Part shown: positions 19,829 to 28,687 of the stretch, in pieces | Layout of the letters: every line of letters starts with the position of its first letter | Numbering within the stretch: position 1 is the stretch's first letter | Source of the DNA: Pseudomonas fragi | GTDB lineage: Bacteria > Pseudomonadota > Gammaproteobacteria > Pseudomonadales > Pseudomonadaceae | DNA: 64,000 nt | Reading direction: 5' to 3' | Assembly (NCBI RefSeq): GCF_025426255.1 | Contig: NZ_CP104861.1 | Location: 2,542,001 to 2,606,000, forward strand | Notes under the pieces: model-generated | Told to the model about the DNA's origin: nothing | The model's input: only the letters and a program-made list of their open reading frames with translations | Database searches by the model: none | Made by a program: the position numbers and the translations under genes

Positions 19829-19840
19829 GGGTATAGCTGG

Positions 19841-21184
19841 TCAGAACCGCCCCGTCAGCGGGTACTCGACCGCCAGACGGATCTGGTCGGTATCCAGTTC
19901 GGCCTGCGCAACATTGCCGCGATGCACATTATGTTGCAATGACAGGATGGTGCCCTTGGCCGCACCGCTCTGGATCACATAACGCGCTTCCAGATCCCGC
20001 TCCCAATGTTTCCCGCCTTTGCCATAGCCCAAGTAGGCATAGCCGCCACGCGGGTCGACATGACTGCCGTCGATCTGGCTGCCCCGCACATATGCAGCGC
20101 TGAACACCAGACCGGGCATGCCCCAGGGCGTCATCGCAAGGTCGTAGCGTGCCTGCCAGGATTGTTCGTTGGGGGCGTTGAAATCAGACATTTGCACCGA
20201 GTTGCTGAGGAAGATTGCGCCACGGGTCACGTAATCGAACGGCGTGTCGCCATGTACCTTCTGATACCCCAGGCTGAAGCTGTGCGGCCCCAGGGCGTAA
20301 GTGCTCAGCAGGCTCCAGGTGGTGTTGTCGATATTGCCCGACAACGCCTTGCCTTCATCGGTAGTGCGGTACAGGTTGAAGTTGAACGCCAGCGAACTGT
20401 TTTCATCAATTGCCTGGCTAAAGATCGCGCCTAAATACTGCTGGTTCCAGGTGTCCTGATAGCGGGAACTGTAGAGGCTGGCGCTAAGGTTCTTGCTTGG
20501 GGTGTAAACCAGCCCGGCGAGGTCGAAGGCATCACCTTTGGGGCCATTCGAGTAATTCACCACAAAGCCCTGGTTGTGGCTGCTGGCATTGCGGTCGGTG
20601 CTCTCGGTGAAATGCCCGCCGACCATTTTCAGGGCGTTGAACTCGTTGCTGGCCAGAAACACCCCAGTGGCGGTTTCCGGTAGCAGGCGACTGTCGGATG
20701 AACTGAACACCGGCGTCTTGACCCGCTGCTCACCATAAGAGACCACGGTATTGGACATGCGCAATTTTACCGCTGCGCCGCCGCGGCTGTAGTTGTCCTT
20801 GGGATAGCCGTCGTTATCCAGCGCGAGCAGACGCGCCTTGCCTGCGCGGCCGCCGCCGCTATCCAGTTTTAGCCCCAAATAGGCGTGGGCATCCACCCCG
20901 ACGCCGATCAGTCCTTGGGTGAAGCCGGACTGCAAGGTGCCCATCAAGCCGTAGGCCCATTCTTCGGCATAGCCACTACGCTCGGATCGCGGCTTGTAGG
21001 CATTGCGTGCACTGCTGTTGCTGGCGCCGTGGCGATATTCACGATTGTCGTAGACCGTGCGATTGAGCACGTTCCAGGTGCTGTCTTCGATAAACCCCCT
21101 GGATTGCTCCTGGGCTGACTCGGCAACAGCCAGCGGGCTGGCGAGGGCGATCAGGATCGCGGAGCGCGATCGCACGCGACTCAC
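19841..21184 (-). CDS. OprD-family outer-membrane porin
   Basis: A 447-residue substrate-specific porin. A signal peptide ends near LAVAESA; the mature protein opens FIEDSTWNVLNRTVYDNREY, typical of OprD, and ends RLAVEYPLTGRF with the terminal aromatic residue required for outer-membrane assembly. OprD-family channels take up amino acids or aromatic and organic acids; the substrate cannot be told from sequence. The start is a GTG that overlaps by four bases the stop of a small upstream ORF. Confidence 0.9.
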   Translation of the reverse strand: MSRVRSRSAILIALASPLAVAESAQEQSRGFIEDSTWNVLNRTVYDNREYRHGASNSSARNAYKPRSERSGYAEEWAYGLMGTLQSGFTQGLIGVGVDAHAYLGLKLDSGGGRAGKARLLALDNDGYPKDNYSRGGAAVKLRMSNTVVSYGEQRVKTPVFSSSDSRLLPETATGVFLASNEFNALKMVGGHFTESTDRNASSHNQGFVVNYSNGPKGDAFDLAGLVYTPSKNLSASLYSSRYQDTWNQQYLGAIFSQAIDENSSLAFNFNLYRTTDEGKALSGNIDNTTWSLLSTYALGPHSFSLGYQKVHGDTPFDYVTRGAIFLSNSVQMSDFNAPNEQSWQARYDLAMTPWGMPGLVFSAAYVRGSQIDGSHVDPRGGYAYLGYGKGGKHWERDLEARYVIQSGAAKGTILSLQHNVHRGNVAQAELDTDQIRLAVEYPLTGRF

Positions 21185-21321
21185 GGGTTTACCTGTTGTT
21201 GAGGCATCAACCTGCCCGCAGTGGCGCTGCGGGTGAGCATTTTTACTTCGAAGGTCTGCGCCAGTGCCGATGAGCAGAGCAGGGCGGTGGACAATAACGG
21301 GGTAATGGAAGAAATACGCAT
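21181..21321 (-). CDS. Short secreted ORF, pseudoazurin-like remnant or leader peptide
   Basis: A 46-residue ORF with a clear signal peptide (ISSITPLLSTALLCSSALAQ) followed by TFEVKMLTRSATAGRLMPQQ. The first mature residues resemble the start of pseudoazurin (FEVKMLN...), a blue-copper electron carrier of about 125 residues, but the copper ligands are absent because the frame ends early. Its stop overlaps the porin start by four bases. It may be a remnant of a cupredoxin gene truncated when the porin gene was joined to it, or a leader that couples translation. Assignment is tentative. Confidence 0.35.
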   Translation of the reverse strand: MRISSITPLLSTALLCSSALAQTFEVKMLTRSATAGRLMPQQQVNP

Positions 21322-21440
21322 ACCTGGCTTTCCATACAAGGGCTCAAAAGGGCCGCATTCGTAGAATCCGCGCGCCAGCAGAATGGTCTGTTGCTGCTGG
21401 GAGAGTCGATCTTGTTTGTCAAATGGACATGGCGTCGGGT

Positions 21441-22598
21441 TCAGAAGTACTTGAGCCAGGCGATATCCCTGCGACGGGCTTTCAAGGCCGCGAACCAGCG
21501 CACCGGCAAAAACAGCGCTGCCGAGAGTAAAACCGCCGTCAACCACACCGCACCCATGCTGTCGAAGCCGAAGTAATCGCCGTGATTAAGGCCAAACAAA
21601 GCAACGCTCGCCAGGTACAGCACTTTGAGCACGTACAAGTGCAGCAGGTAGAAGAACATCGGCGCGGCGCCAAACACCGCCAGGGTGGCAATCCATTTGC
21701 GTTGTTGCGCGCGCTCAAACCCCCACAACAGCAATAGGCCTACCCCCAGAGTCAAGGCGAGAAACAGCAGCGAGGGCGGGTATTTGGTGATGTTGAAAAA
21801 ACTCATCAGGCTCTGGGTGACGTTGTCATGAGCCACCCAGGGTGCCTCACCGTAGCCATTGAGCAAACGCAGCACGACAAAACCGAGCAGGGCCCCCACG
21901 CCTGCCAACAACAGATACCGCTGACGCACGCCAGCCGGGGCGGAACGGGCAAACCACGGCCCCATGCAATAGCCCAGCGCAATGACGCCGATCCACGGCA
22001 GCACCGGGTAAGAGGTGCGTAGACGCAGGTTGTCCGAGAACTCGAGCCAGCCGCGATCATGCAAAATGGCCCAGGGCACATGCATCACCGAGCCTGCCGG
22101 GAAGTGCAGGTTATCGAGCAGATTATGCCCGCCTACAATTACCAGGCCGAGCACCAGCAGTACTGGGCGGGGCAGCCAGACCAGCGCGGCGAGGGCAATC
22201 ATGCTCACGCCAATGGCCCAGATCACCTGCATGTAAATCACCGAGGGCGGTAACTGGAAGGTCCAGGCGAAGTTGACCAGCGTAAACTCCAACACCACCA
22301 AAAACAGCCCGCGCTTGAACAGAAACGCCGAAACATCGCGCTTGCCCTGGTATTTTTCGCCATACAGATACGCCGACAAACCGGTGAGCAAGACAAATAC
22401 CGGCGCACACAAGTGGGCAAGGGTGCGACTAAAAAACAGGGTTGGGTCAGTGATGTCGACGTTCATGGGATCGGACACCTGGCGGTGCAGGAAGAACGTC
22501 TCGCGCACGTGGTCCAGCAACATAAAGAGAATCACAAGGCCCCGTAGGGCATCGATGGACAGCAGGCGCTGACTTGGGGAAGGAGTAGCGGTCGTCAT
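21441..22598 (-). CDS. DUF1624/HGSNAT-like membrane acyltransferase
   Basis: A 385-residue integral membrane protein with about ten helices. It begins RLLSIDALRGLVILFMLLDH, the conserved opening of the DUF1624/heparan-alpha-glucosaminide N-acetyltransferase-like family, with the invariant Asp and Arg, and the DH in place of the usual active-site His region. Likely acetylates or otherwise acylates a cell-envelope sugar; no substrate is indicated by neighbours. A 26-base imperfect dyad with GTTATAA ends lies just upstream at 22621-22646. Confidence 0.75.
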   Translation of the reverse strand: MTTATPSPSQRLLSIDALRGLVILFMLLDHVRETFFLHRQVSDPMNVDITDPTLFFSRTLAHLCAPVFVLLTGLSAYLYGEKYQGKRDVSAFLFKRGLFLVVLEFTLVNFAWTFQLPPSVIYMQVIWAIGVSMIALAALVWLPRPVLLVLGLVIVGGHNLLDNLHFPAGSVMHVPWAILHDRGWLEFSDNLRLRTSYPVLPWIGVIALGYCMGPWFARSAPAGVRQRYLLLAGVGALLGFVVLRLLNGYGEAPWVAHDNVTQSLMSFFNITKYPPSLLFLALTLGVGLLLLWGFERAQQRKWIATLAVFGAAPMFFYLLHLYVLKVLYLASVALFGLNHGDYFGFDSMGAVWLTAVLLSAALFLPVRWFAALKARRRDIAWLKYF

Positions 22599-22620
22599 TG
22601 AGGGATCACAGCAGATAAAC

Positions 22621-22646
22621 GTTATAAGGTGTAGTTACTTTATAAC
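22621..22646. promoter_or_regulatory. GTTATAA...TTATAAC dyad, candidate operator
   Basis: GTTATAA (22621-22627) and TTATAAC (22640-22646) are exact inverted arms around 12 bases, located 23 bases upstream of the DUF1624-type gene. Part of it (AGTTACTTTATAA, 22633-22645) recurs inverted at 45601-45613 in front of another operon. The binding protein is unknown. Confidence 0.4.
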
Positions 22647-22748
22647 ATATCCAGTTGAGCTGTCATCCCCTCTGAGAAATATTCGCAATTGCGCGGGTGG
22701 TGCGCATTGCCTGCAGCCGCTGACGCAGGCAGCGGCTGCACTTGCGTT

Positions 22749-24047
22749 TTAACGCCGTACTTTCACCCAGCCCATTAGCAGCGCCGAGGACAACACGCCT
22801 GCAGTCATGAAGATATAAGCCGCTCCGGGATTGCCAGTCAGGCCGATCAGATAACCCACGATCCACGAGCCGACAAAAGCCCCAAGTGCTCCACAGGCAT
22901 TGATCAGGCCAATTGCACCTCCGAAAACGTTCGCCGGGATAATCTCTGGAATCAACGCGAAGAACGGGCCATACGGTGCGTAAAGCGCAGCACCGGCAAT
23001 CGTCAGCAGCGCAAACGACAGCCAGAAGTGCGATGACCCAAGCAGGTACGAGCAAAAGAAGGCCAGCGCGCCCAGTGCCAGCAGCGGCCAGACAAAGTGT
23101 TTGCGTTGCTGGGTTTTGTCCGATGCCCAAGAGACCGCAAGCATCGCCGCAACAGCAGCGACATAAGGCACAGCGCTTAACCAGCCGACGGTGACAATAT
23201 CTGCCGCTGCCGCCTGTTTGATAATGCTGGGCAACCACATGATGAAGCCATACACGCCGATGCTCCACAGCGCGTGCACACAGCACAATTGGATCACGAT
23301 AGGGCTGGTGAATGCCTGACGGTAATTGCGAACTTGCTTCATGCCTTTCTGTTCGTCCGCGAGGGTCGCGGCCAATTGGGCTTTTTCCTGGTGGGTCAAC
23401 CAGTCGACCTGCTCGGGCTTGTCCCGCGCCAGGCGCCACCAGACAAAGGCCCACAGCACCGCTGGCGCGCCTTCAATCACAAACATCTCGCGCCAGCCCC
23501 AGGCCTGGATCAGATAACCGGATACCACCGACATCCACAGCACGGTGACCGGGTTACCCAGTACCAGAAAGGTATTGGCCCGCGAACGCTCTTTGCGGGT
23601 GAACCAGTTGCTGATGAAAATCAGCATCGCTGGCATCACTGCCGCTTCGACGATGCCCAGCGAGACCCGAATAAACATCAGCATCGGGATATTGGTCACC
23701 AGCCCCGTGGCCATGGCGCAAAAGCCCCACAGGATCAGGCTCCAGAACACCAGTTTGCGCACGCTGTATTTCTGCGCGTAGATCGCGCCCGGCACCTGAA
23801 AGAAAAAGTAACCGAGGAAAAACAGAGCGCCGATCAGCGAGGACATGCCCTTAGTGATGCCAAGGTCCTGCTCGATACCCGCGGCACTGGCAAAGCCATA
23901 GTTGGCCCGGTCCAGATACGCGAGGCTGTAGGTAATGAAAATCAGCGGGATCAAATACAGCCAGCGTTTGGACGCAAAGCCTTTGCCCGTTGCTTGCGCA
24001 TTGCCGATATCGTTTGCCGGCAGGGCTTGTTCGTTCAAGTTGCTCAT
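22749..24047 (-). CDS. MFS transporter, anion:cation symporter family (sugar-acid type)
   Basis: A 432-residue twelve-helix permease with the ACS signature AYLDRANYGFASAAG in helix 1 and GIVEAAVMPAMLIFISNWF in helix 4. AAGGAAC precedes the ATG at 24047. It is 37 bases downstream of a gluconate 5-dehydrogenase-like SDR gene on the same strand, which points to uptake of an aldonic acid such as gluconate or idonate. It is unlike the other ACS permease at 9622 in detail and is not a recent copy. Confidence 0.85.
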   Translation of the reverse strand: MSNLNEQALPANDIGNAQATGKGFASKRWLYLIPLIFITYSLAYLDRANYGFASAAGIEQDLGITKGMSSLIGALFFLGYFFFQVPGAIYAQKYSVRKLVFWSLILWGFCAMATGLVTNIPMLMFIRVSLGIVEAAVMPAMLIFISNWFTRKERSRANTFLVLGNPVTVLWMSVVSGYLIQAWGWREMFVIEGAPAVLWAFVWWRLARDKPEQVDWLTHQEKAQLAATLADEQKGMKQVRNYRQAFTSPIVIQLCCVHALWSIGVYGFIMWLPSIIKQAAAADIVTVGWLSAVPYVAAVAAMLAVSWASDKTQQRKHFVWPLLALGALAFFCSYLLGSSHFWLSFALLTIAGAALYAPYGPFFALIPEIIPANVFGGAIGLINACGALGAFVGSWIVGYLIGLTGNPGAAYIFMTAGVLSSALLMGWVKVRR

Positions 24048-24084
24048 TGGGTGTTCCTTGTTATTGTTTTTTTGCCGGTACGGG

Positions 24085-24858
24085 TCAAACAACGCTGGTC
24101 AATCCTCCGTCTACAAACAGCGTCTGCCCATTGATAAAGTCAGAGGCGGGGGAGGCGAGAAACACCGCCGCGCCGCACAACTCCTCAACCCGTCCCCAGC
24201 GCCCGGCCGGAGTGCGTTTGCACAGCCACTCGGAGAACTCCTGGTTGTCGACCAGCGCGCGGTTCATCTCGGTTGCAAAATAGCCTGGCGCCAGGCCATT
24301 GGCCTGAATGCCATGGCGTGCCCATTCGGCGCACATGCCCTTGGTGAGCATTTTGACCGCGCCCTTTGAGGCTGCGTAAGGGGCGATGGTCGGGCGCGCC
24401 AGTTGGCTTTGCACCGAGCAGATATTGATGATTTTGCCGCGCCCGCGGGCAATCATGTGCCGCGCAACCGCCTGGGAAACATGGAACACACCGTCCAGGT
24501 TGGTCCGCATTACGTCGTGCCAATCGCTGGCGGAAAAGTCCTCCAGCGGTGCGCGACGTTGAATACCCGCATTGTTGACCAAAATATCGATGGCGCCGAT
24601 ATCGGTCTCAAAGCTGTTGACGGCTGCAAGCAACTGCTCACGGTCGGTGACATCAAACGCCAAGAACTCGGCCTTCAAACCCTCATCGCGCAACTGACCT
24701 GCAACCGCACGGGATTTTTCGATATTGCGAGTGTTGATCACCACGATTGCGCCGGCAGCGCCCAGTCCGCGTGCCAGTTCCAGCCCAATGCCTTGCCCTG
24801 ATCCGGTGATCAGGGCGCGACGACCCTCAAGCTGGAAGCTGCTGATATTGAATGACAT
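24085..24858 (-). CDS. SDR oxidoreductase, gluconate 5-dehydrogenase (IdnO)-like
   Basis: A 257-residue short-chain dehydrogenase. The cofactor motif is TGSGQGIG, followed by DILVNNAGI, the catalytic Ser in INICSVQSQ and the catalytic YAASK, and it ends in FINGQTLFVDGGL. The opening FQLEGRRALITGSGQGIG and the length match IdnO, which reduces 5-ketogluconate to gluconate. GGAG is placed six bases before the ATG at 24858. It forms an operon with the MFS permease downstream; together they should import and oxidise or reduce a hexonate. Confidence 0.82.
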   Translation of the reverse strand: MSFNISSFQLEGRRALITGSGQGIGLELARGLGAAGAIVVINTRNIEKSRAVAGQLRDEGLKAEFLAFDVTDREQLLAAVNSFETDIGAIDILVNNAGIQRRAPLEDFSASDWHDVMRTNLDGVFHVSQAVARHMIARGRGKIINICSVQSQLARPTIAPYAASKGAVKMLTKGMCAEWARHGIQANGLAPGYFATEMNRALVDNQEFSEWLCKRTPAGRWGRVEELCGAAVFLASPASDFINGQTLFVDGGLTSVV

Positions 24859-25040
24859 GCTGTTCTCCACAAACGGCCGCTTATTATTTTGACCGGCCCT
24901 GTGGTTACTTCACCGCAGCCTACAGGTGGAGTCCAATCGTCATTGATGATCTCGTAATCAATATTTTTGATCAGTGCGTCGGAACGTTACGAGTCCCTGA
25001 CTTGTCCATCAAGTCTGTACTCCCATTCGCTGAGGTAAAT

Positions 25041-25376
25041 ATGCGCAGCTTGATTTCTGCATCGATAATGGCTGGTTTTTTGTGTGTCATTCCTTACGCA
25101 GCGCAGGCTGACGACGATAAGCCCGGTGACTGCAAGCCTGGGCAGATACTGGCCGAGTCCATGGACCTGAGCAGTTGCTATGGCCATGGCGACAAGGCAC
25201 CGGATCAATACTCTCGGGATGACGTGGCGATCAAGGACTGGAAAGCCAAAGGGCTACCGAAGCCCGATGAACATGAGCAATGGGTACTGATCAGCGGGCA
25301 CTATGTTTTGGTCAACCGGGTGAATGCAGTGATCAAGGAGATCCGCACCAAAAACGCCAAGCTGCTGGGTCAATAA
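25041..25376 (+). CDS. RcnB-family periplasmic protein
   Basis: A 111-residue secreted protein with signal peptide (IMAGFLCVIPYAAQADDD). The C-terminal half reads DWKAKGLPKPDEHEQWVLIS and then GHYVLVNRVNAVIKEI, the RcnB domain (YR..GLP.PP.G..WV....YVLV) known from the E. coli nickel/cobalt homeostasis protein. TGAGG lies six bases before the ATG. Unlike E. coli it is not near an rcnA exporter, so a role in metal handling is inference. Confidence 0.8.
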   Translation: MRSLISASIMAGFLCVIPYAAQADDDKPGDCKPGQILAESMDLSSCYGHGDKAPDQYSRDDVAIKDWKAKGLPKPDEHEQWVLISGHYVLVNRVNAVIKEIRTKNAKLLGQ

Positions 25377-25388
25377 CAATATGCCCGG

Positions 25389-25409
25389 CTCCCGCAACCT
25401 TTGCGGGAG
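25389..25409 (+). terminator. Hairpin after the RcnB gene
   Basis: CTCCCGCA (25389-25396) pairs with TGCGGGAG (25402-25409) 12 bases after the stop. No long T-run follows, so termination strength is uncertain. Confidence 0.5.
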
Positions 25410-25438
25410 TTGTGGCTTGGCTGACAGACCGCGTGTTG

Positions 25439-25512
25439 GCATCGCAGGCAAGCCAGCTCCACAGGTTTTGTGTCACTCACAGGACCACTGTGGGAGCGAG
25501 CCTGCTCGCGAG
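25439..25512. repeat. REP pair
   Basis: Two inverted degenerate REP cores: atcgcaggcaagccagctcc at the left and gtgggagcgagcctgctcgc at the right. They separate the convergent RcnB and thioesterase genes. Confidence 0.7.
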
Positions 25513-25523
25513 GGTATCGACCT

Positions 25524-26027
25524 TCAAACAGCTTCGCGCCCATGGGCGGCAGTCGCCAGTTGTTCGGTATCGACGCGAACAAAAATGGAATCGCCGACAG
25601 CCGTCAGCACATCCCCCGCATACACCTCACAGATGATCCGAGTTTTGCGCCCCACATCGCCTTCCACTTTCGCCCGTAGAGTCAGTGGCACGCCCATTGG
25701 CGTCGGCTTGATGAACTTGATCCCCAGGTTTCCCGTCACGCAATTGATCCGCGGATGGCTGTCTGCTTCGCGGTTTTCCATGCGGTAGTGGTAAGCCATC
25801 GCCGTCCAGTTCGAATGGCAATCAACCAGCATCGCGACCATGCCGCCGTAGACCAGCTCCGGCCAGCCGCAATACTTGGGGTCCGGCAAGTGTTCGGCGA
25901 TGACATGCACGCCGTCCTCATGCCAGAAACTCTTGATATGCAGGCCGTGGGGGTTGTTGCTGCCGCAGCCGTAGCAAACGCCATCAGGGGCGGCAGTGTC
26001 TTGCAAAGAAGGGGCAAGCCGAGACAT
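25524..26027 (-). CDS. Hotdog-fold thioesterase (PaaI-like)
   Basis: A 167-residue protein with the hotdog-fold signature around LVYGGMVAMLVDCHSNWTAM and PRINCVTGNLGIKFIKPTPM. The N-terminus has CYGCGSNNPHGLHI, a pattern common in this PaaI subgroup. It should hydrolyse an acyl-CoA thioester in the cytoplasm; the substrate is not indicated. The ATG at 26027 is chosen over an upstream start because it gives the usual family length. A perfect 14-bp palindrome lies about 60 bases upstream. Confidence 0.78.
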   Translation of the reverse strand: MSRLAPSLQDTAAPDGVCYGCGSNNPHGLHIKSFWHEDGVHVIAEHLPDPKYCGWPELVYGGMVAMLVDCHSNWTAMAYHYRMENREADSHPRINCVTGNLGIKFIKPTPMGVPLTLRAKVEGDVGRKTRIICEVYAGDVLTAVGDSIFVRVDTEQLATAAHGREAV

Positions 26028-26085
26028 ACCTTGATCATCCTTGGAAATGTATTCAGACCCGCGAGTCGGGGTCACGTTATTGTCT

Positions 26086-26099
26086 TTACGTTAACGTAA
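26086..26099. promoter_or_regulatory. Perfect palindrome TTACGTTAACGTAA
   Basis: A perfect 14-base palindrome, 58 bases upstream of the thioesterase start. Its ACGT.AACGT pattern is similar to MerR-family LiuR operators that control branched-chain acyl-CoA catabolism genes, as I recall them. Such a link would fit a thioesterase. Confidence 0.4.
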
Positions 26100-26189
26100 G
26101 GCAAGCGCCGGCTGTGATCAATATCGGCGCCCACAAATAAGTGTCGTTTAACAGGTGTGCAGACCCTTGTGGGTCAGAGATATCGCGGT

Positions 26190-26222
26190 GATGCCATCGC
26201 GGGCAAGCCCGGCTCCCACAGG
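26190..26222. repeat. Single REP-like sequence
   Basis: gcgggcaagcccggctccca is a degenerate REP core. Confidence 0.55.
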
Positions 26223-26673
26223 TTTTTGGTTGTACAAGAGCCCACTGTTAGGCACACAGACCTACAGCTAAAGATAAAGAGTGGATGCGACGTAAACTTA
26301 TCAGTTGGCGACACTTGCTTTATAACTTCAGGGTATTTCAAGCGGGTGATTAATTATATGACGAGTGTTATTTCAGTGGGGGCCAAGGCCAAGTTAATAA
26401 ACGAATGTAGTGTCGCTTAATTTAAGTCAATGTACTTAGACTGGGCAGTCAGTATTAGGCCAGTCGTGCCGAAAAAAATAATTTAAATTGATTGTTCAAT
26501 GTTTACGGCTACTTCATGAGTTTGCGCAAATCGATATTAAAATAACGCTGGACTAAATATTTCTAGTTGTGTCAGTTTCTCCCGGCCATAAACGGCGAGT
26601 GATAGGACGATCTCGCCATGGGGTCGTCGTGGTCTGTCAAAATCTTTCTACTGCTAAACAAGGAAATGTTTAC

Positions 26674-28116
26674 ATGTCGAAACTTAAAGAGAATGCGGCA
26701 TTGTCTGTTGGCCAGGTGCAAGCGGCAAACACCGGCAGTTCCGCCTTCACTCAGATTGATAACTTCAGTCATTTCTATGACCGCGGTGATCATCTGGTCA
26801 ATGGCAAACCTTCGTTCACCACCGATCAAGCGGCCGATCAGCTGACGCGTTCCGGCGCCAGTTGGCATGACTTGAACGGCGACGGCGTGATCAACCTCAC
26901 GTATACCTTCCTGACGGCGCCGCCGGTGGGCTACGCCACCCGTGGTCTGGGTACTTTCAGCCAGTTCTCCTCGCTGCAAAAGGACCAAGCCAAGCTGTCG
27001 CTGGAGTCATGGGCCGACGTGGCCAAGGTGACCTTCACGGAAGGCCCGGCTGCGCGGGGCGATGATGGTCACATGACCTTCGCCAATTTCAGCGCAAGCA
27101 ACGGTGGTGCGGCGTTTGCCTATCTGCCCAGCAGTTCGCGCAAAGGCGAGTCGTGGTACTTGATAAACAAGGACTACGAGGTCAACAAGACCCCGGGCGA
27201 AGGTAACTACGGTCGCCAGACCCTGACCCACGAAATCGGCCACACCTTGGGGTTGTCCCACCCTGGAGACTACAACGCAGGGAATGGCAATCCGACGTAT
27301 CGCGACGCCGTGTATGGCGAAGATACCCGTGCTTACAGCGTTATGAGCTACTGGAGCGAAAGCAACACCGGTCAGCATTTCACCAATAGCGGCGAAGGTG
27401 CTTACGCATCGGCCCCGTTGCTGGATGACATCGCCGCGGTACAGAAGCTCTATGGCGCCAACATGGAAACCCGGGCTGACGATACGGTTTACGGCTTTAA
27501 CTCCACAGCCGATCGTGATTACTTTCACGCAACTTCGGCCAGCTCAAAACTGATTTTCTCGGTGTGGGATGGCGGTGGCAATGACACGCTGGACTTCTCC
27601 GGCTTCACTCAAAACCAGAAGATCAACCTGACAGCAGGCTCGTTTTCCGATGTCGGCGGCATGACAGGTAACGTCTCCATCGCTCAAGGCGTGGTCGTGG
27701 AAAATGCGATTGGCGGCTCGGGCAATGATCTGCTGATCGGCAACAGCGCAGATAACGTGCTCAAGGGCGGTGCCGGCAACGACATCATCTTTGGCGGCGG
27801 CGGTGCCGATACGCTGTGGGGCGGTACAGGTGCTGACGTGTTTGTGTTTGGCGCGGTGTCAGACTCTGCGCCCGGTACAGCCGATATCATCATGGACTTC
27901 CAGTCCGGGATCGACAAAATCGACGTCTCGGCCATCTCCAAGCTGGCCGGTCTGAGCTTTGTTGACGCCTTTACGGGCCGTGCCGGTGAAGCGATCATCA
28001 GCTATGACAAGGCCAGCAATCTGGGCCACTTTGCCGTCGATTTCAGTGGTCATGCGGTCGCTGATTTCCTGGTGAACACTGTGGGTCAAGTGGCAACTTA
28101 CGACATCGTCGTCTAA
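26674..28116 (+). CDS. aprA: Alkaline (serralysin-type) metalloprotease AprA/AprX
   Basis: A 480-residue secreted zinc protease of the M10B family. The catalytic [11 protein letters not shown] (residues 186-196) carries the three zinc-binding histidines and the catalytic Glu, and the Met-turn is SVMSY near residue 225. Glycine-rich calcium-binding RTX repeats lie at about 348-390 ([30 protein letters not shown]). The C-terminus is the uncleaved type I export signal ending DIVV. The ATG at 26674 is chosen because AAGGAA stands eight bases before it; the in-frame extension to 26569 has no family similarity. This is the main heat-stable protease of milk- and meat-spoilage pseudomonads. Confidence 0.96.
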   Translation: MSKLKENAALSVGQVQAANTGSSAFTQIDNFSHFYDRGDHLVNGKPSFTTDQAADQLTRSGASWHDLNGDGVINLTYTFLTAPPVGYATRGLGTFSQFSSLQKDQAKLSLESWADVAKVTFTEGPAARGDDGHMTFANFSASNGGAAFAYLPSSSRKGESWYLINKDYEVNKTPGEGNYGRQTLTHEIGHTLGLSHPGDYNAGNGNPTYRDAVYGEDTRAYSVMSYWSESNTGQHFTNSGEGAYASAPLLDDIAAVQKLYGANMETRADDTVYGFNSTADRDYFHATSASSKLIFSVWDGGGNDTLDFSGFTQNQKINLTAGSFSDVGGMTGNVSIAQGVVVENAIGGSGNDLLIGNSADNVLKGGAGNDIIFGGGGADTLWGGTGADVFVFGAVSDSAPGTADIIMDFQSGIDKIDVSAISKLAGLSFVDAFTGRAGEAIISYDKASNLGHFAVDFSGHAVADFLVNTVGQVATYDIVV

Positions 28117-28132
28117 GCCTGCCGGTACACGG

Positions 28133-28150
28133 GCAGCGCGCAAGCGCTGC
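28133..28150 (+). terminator. Intercistronic hairpin aprA-aprI
   Basis: GCAGCGC (28133-28139) pairs perfectly with GCGCTGC (28144-28150) over a four-base loop and no T-run follows. It probably reduces read-through or protects the aprA message rather than ending transcription. Confidence 0.5.
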
Positions 28151-28173
28151 TCTCTGCCAGGAAGCCTGAATTC

Positions 28174-28563
28174 ATGAGTCATATGGCACGCAGATTTTTC
28201 AAGGTGATGGGGTGTATTGCCGCATTGCTGACCTTTACCACAGAGAGCACCATGGCCAATTCCTTGCTGCTGATGAGCCCCGCACAACTGGCGGGCAACT
28301 GGACGTTTTACCCGCAGGGTGATGAGAAACAGGCCTGCACGGTGCAGTTGATTGCCGAGCAGAAAACCTTTAGCCCGCAAGTAAAATGCCTGGAAACATG
28401 GCTGGGCGAAACACCCAAAAGTTGGTCGCCCACTCCAGACGGTCTGTTCTTGATGGGCAGCAGTGGTACGGCTTTAGTGCACATGAACCGTATTGAACCG
28501 GGGCATTATGAGGCACAGCTTAACCCCGAAACTGTACTGGTTATGGTGCGTGTTAATAATTAA
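28174..28563 (+). CDS. aprI: Periplasmic alkaline protease inhibitor AprI/Inh
   Basis: A 129-residue protein with a signal peptide ending near TTESTMA; the mature start NSLLLMSPAQLAGNWTFYPQ matches the Inh family, whose N-terminal Ser-containing strand inserts into the protease active site. Cysteines near residues 55 and 72 should form the conserved disulphide. It protects the periplasm from AprA. AGGAAG stands nine bases before the ATG at 28174. Confidence 0.92.
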   Translation: MSHMARRFFKVMGCIAALLTFTTESTMANSLLLMSPAQLAGNWTFYPQGDEKQACTVQLIAEQKTFSPQVKCLETWLGETPKSWSPTPDGLFLMGSSGTALVHMNRIEPGHYEAQLNPETVLVMVRVNN

Positions 28564-28687
28564 GACGCACTAAAAAGCACAACGTCAATCGTCAAAGGTT
28601 GAGCAGGCACCTGCAAGGGGCGGCTCACGTGCGTCTGTCTGTTTTGTTTGTGCAGGCCTGCAGTGTTTTATCGATCAAGGAAGATTC

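Larger units (their letters stand above)
26028..26673. other. 646-bp gap upstream of aprA
   Basis: No gene is seen. From left to right it contains the palindrome at 26086, a degenerate REP at about 26190-26222, and about 430 bases of AT-rich sequence leading to aprA (for example aaaaaaataatttaaattga near 26472). This size and composition fit the regulatory leader of a heavily controlled protease gene. AAGGA occurs at the ribosome-binding site, which could also be a target of RsmA-type translational repressors. Confidence 0.5.

Noticed and set aside
26569..26673. N-terminal extension of AprA
   Set aside because: Serralysins have short propeptides, and a good ribosome-binding site precedes the ATG at 26674.
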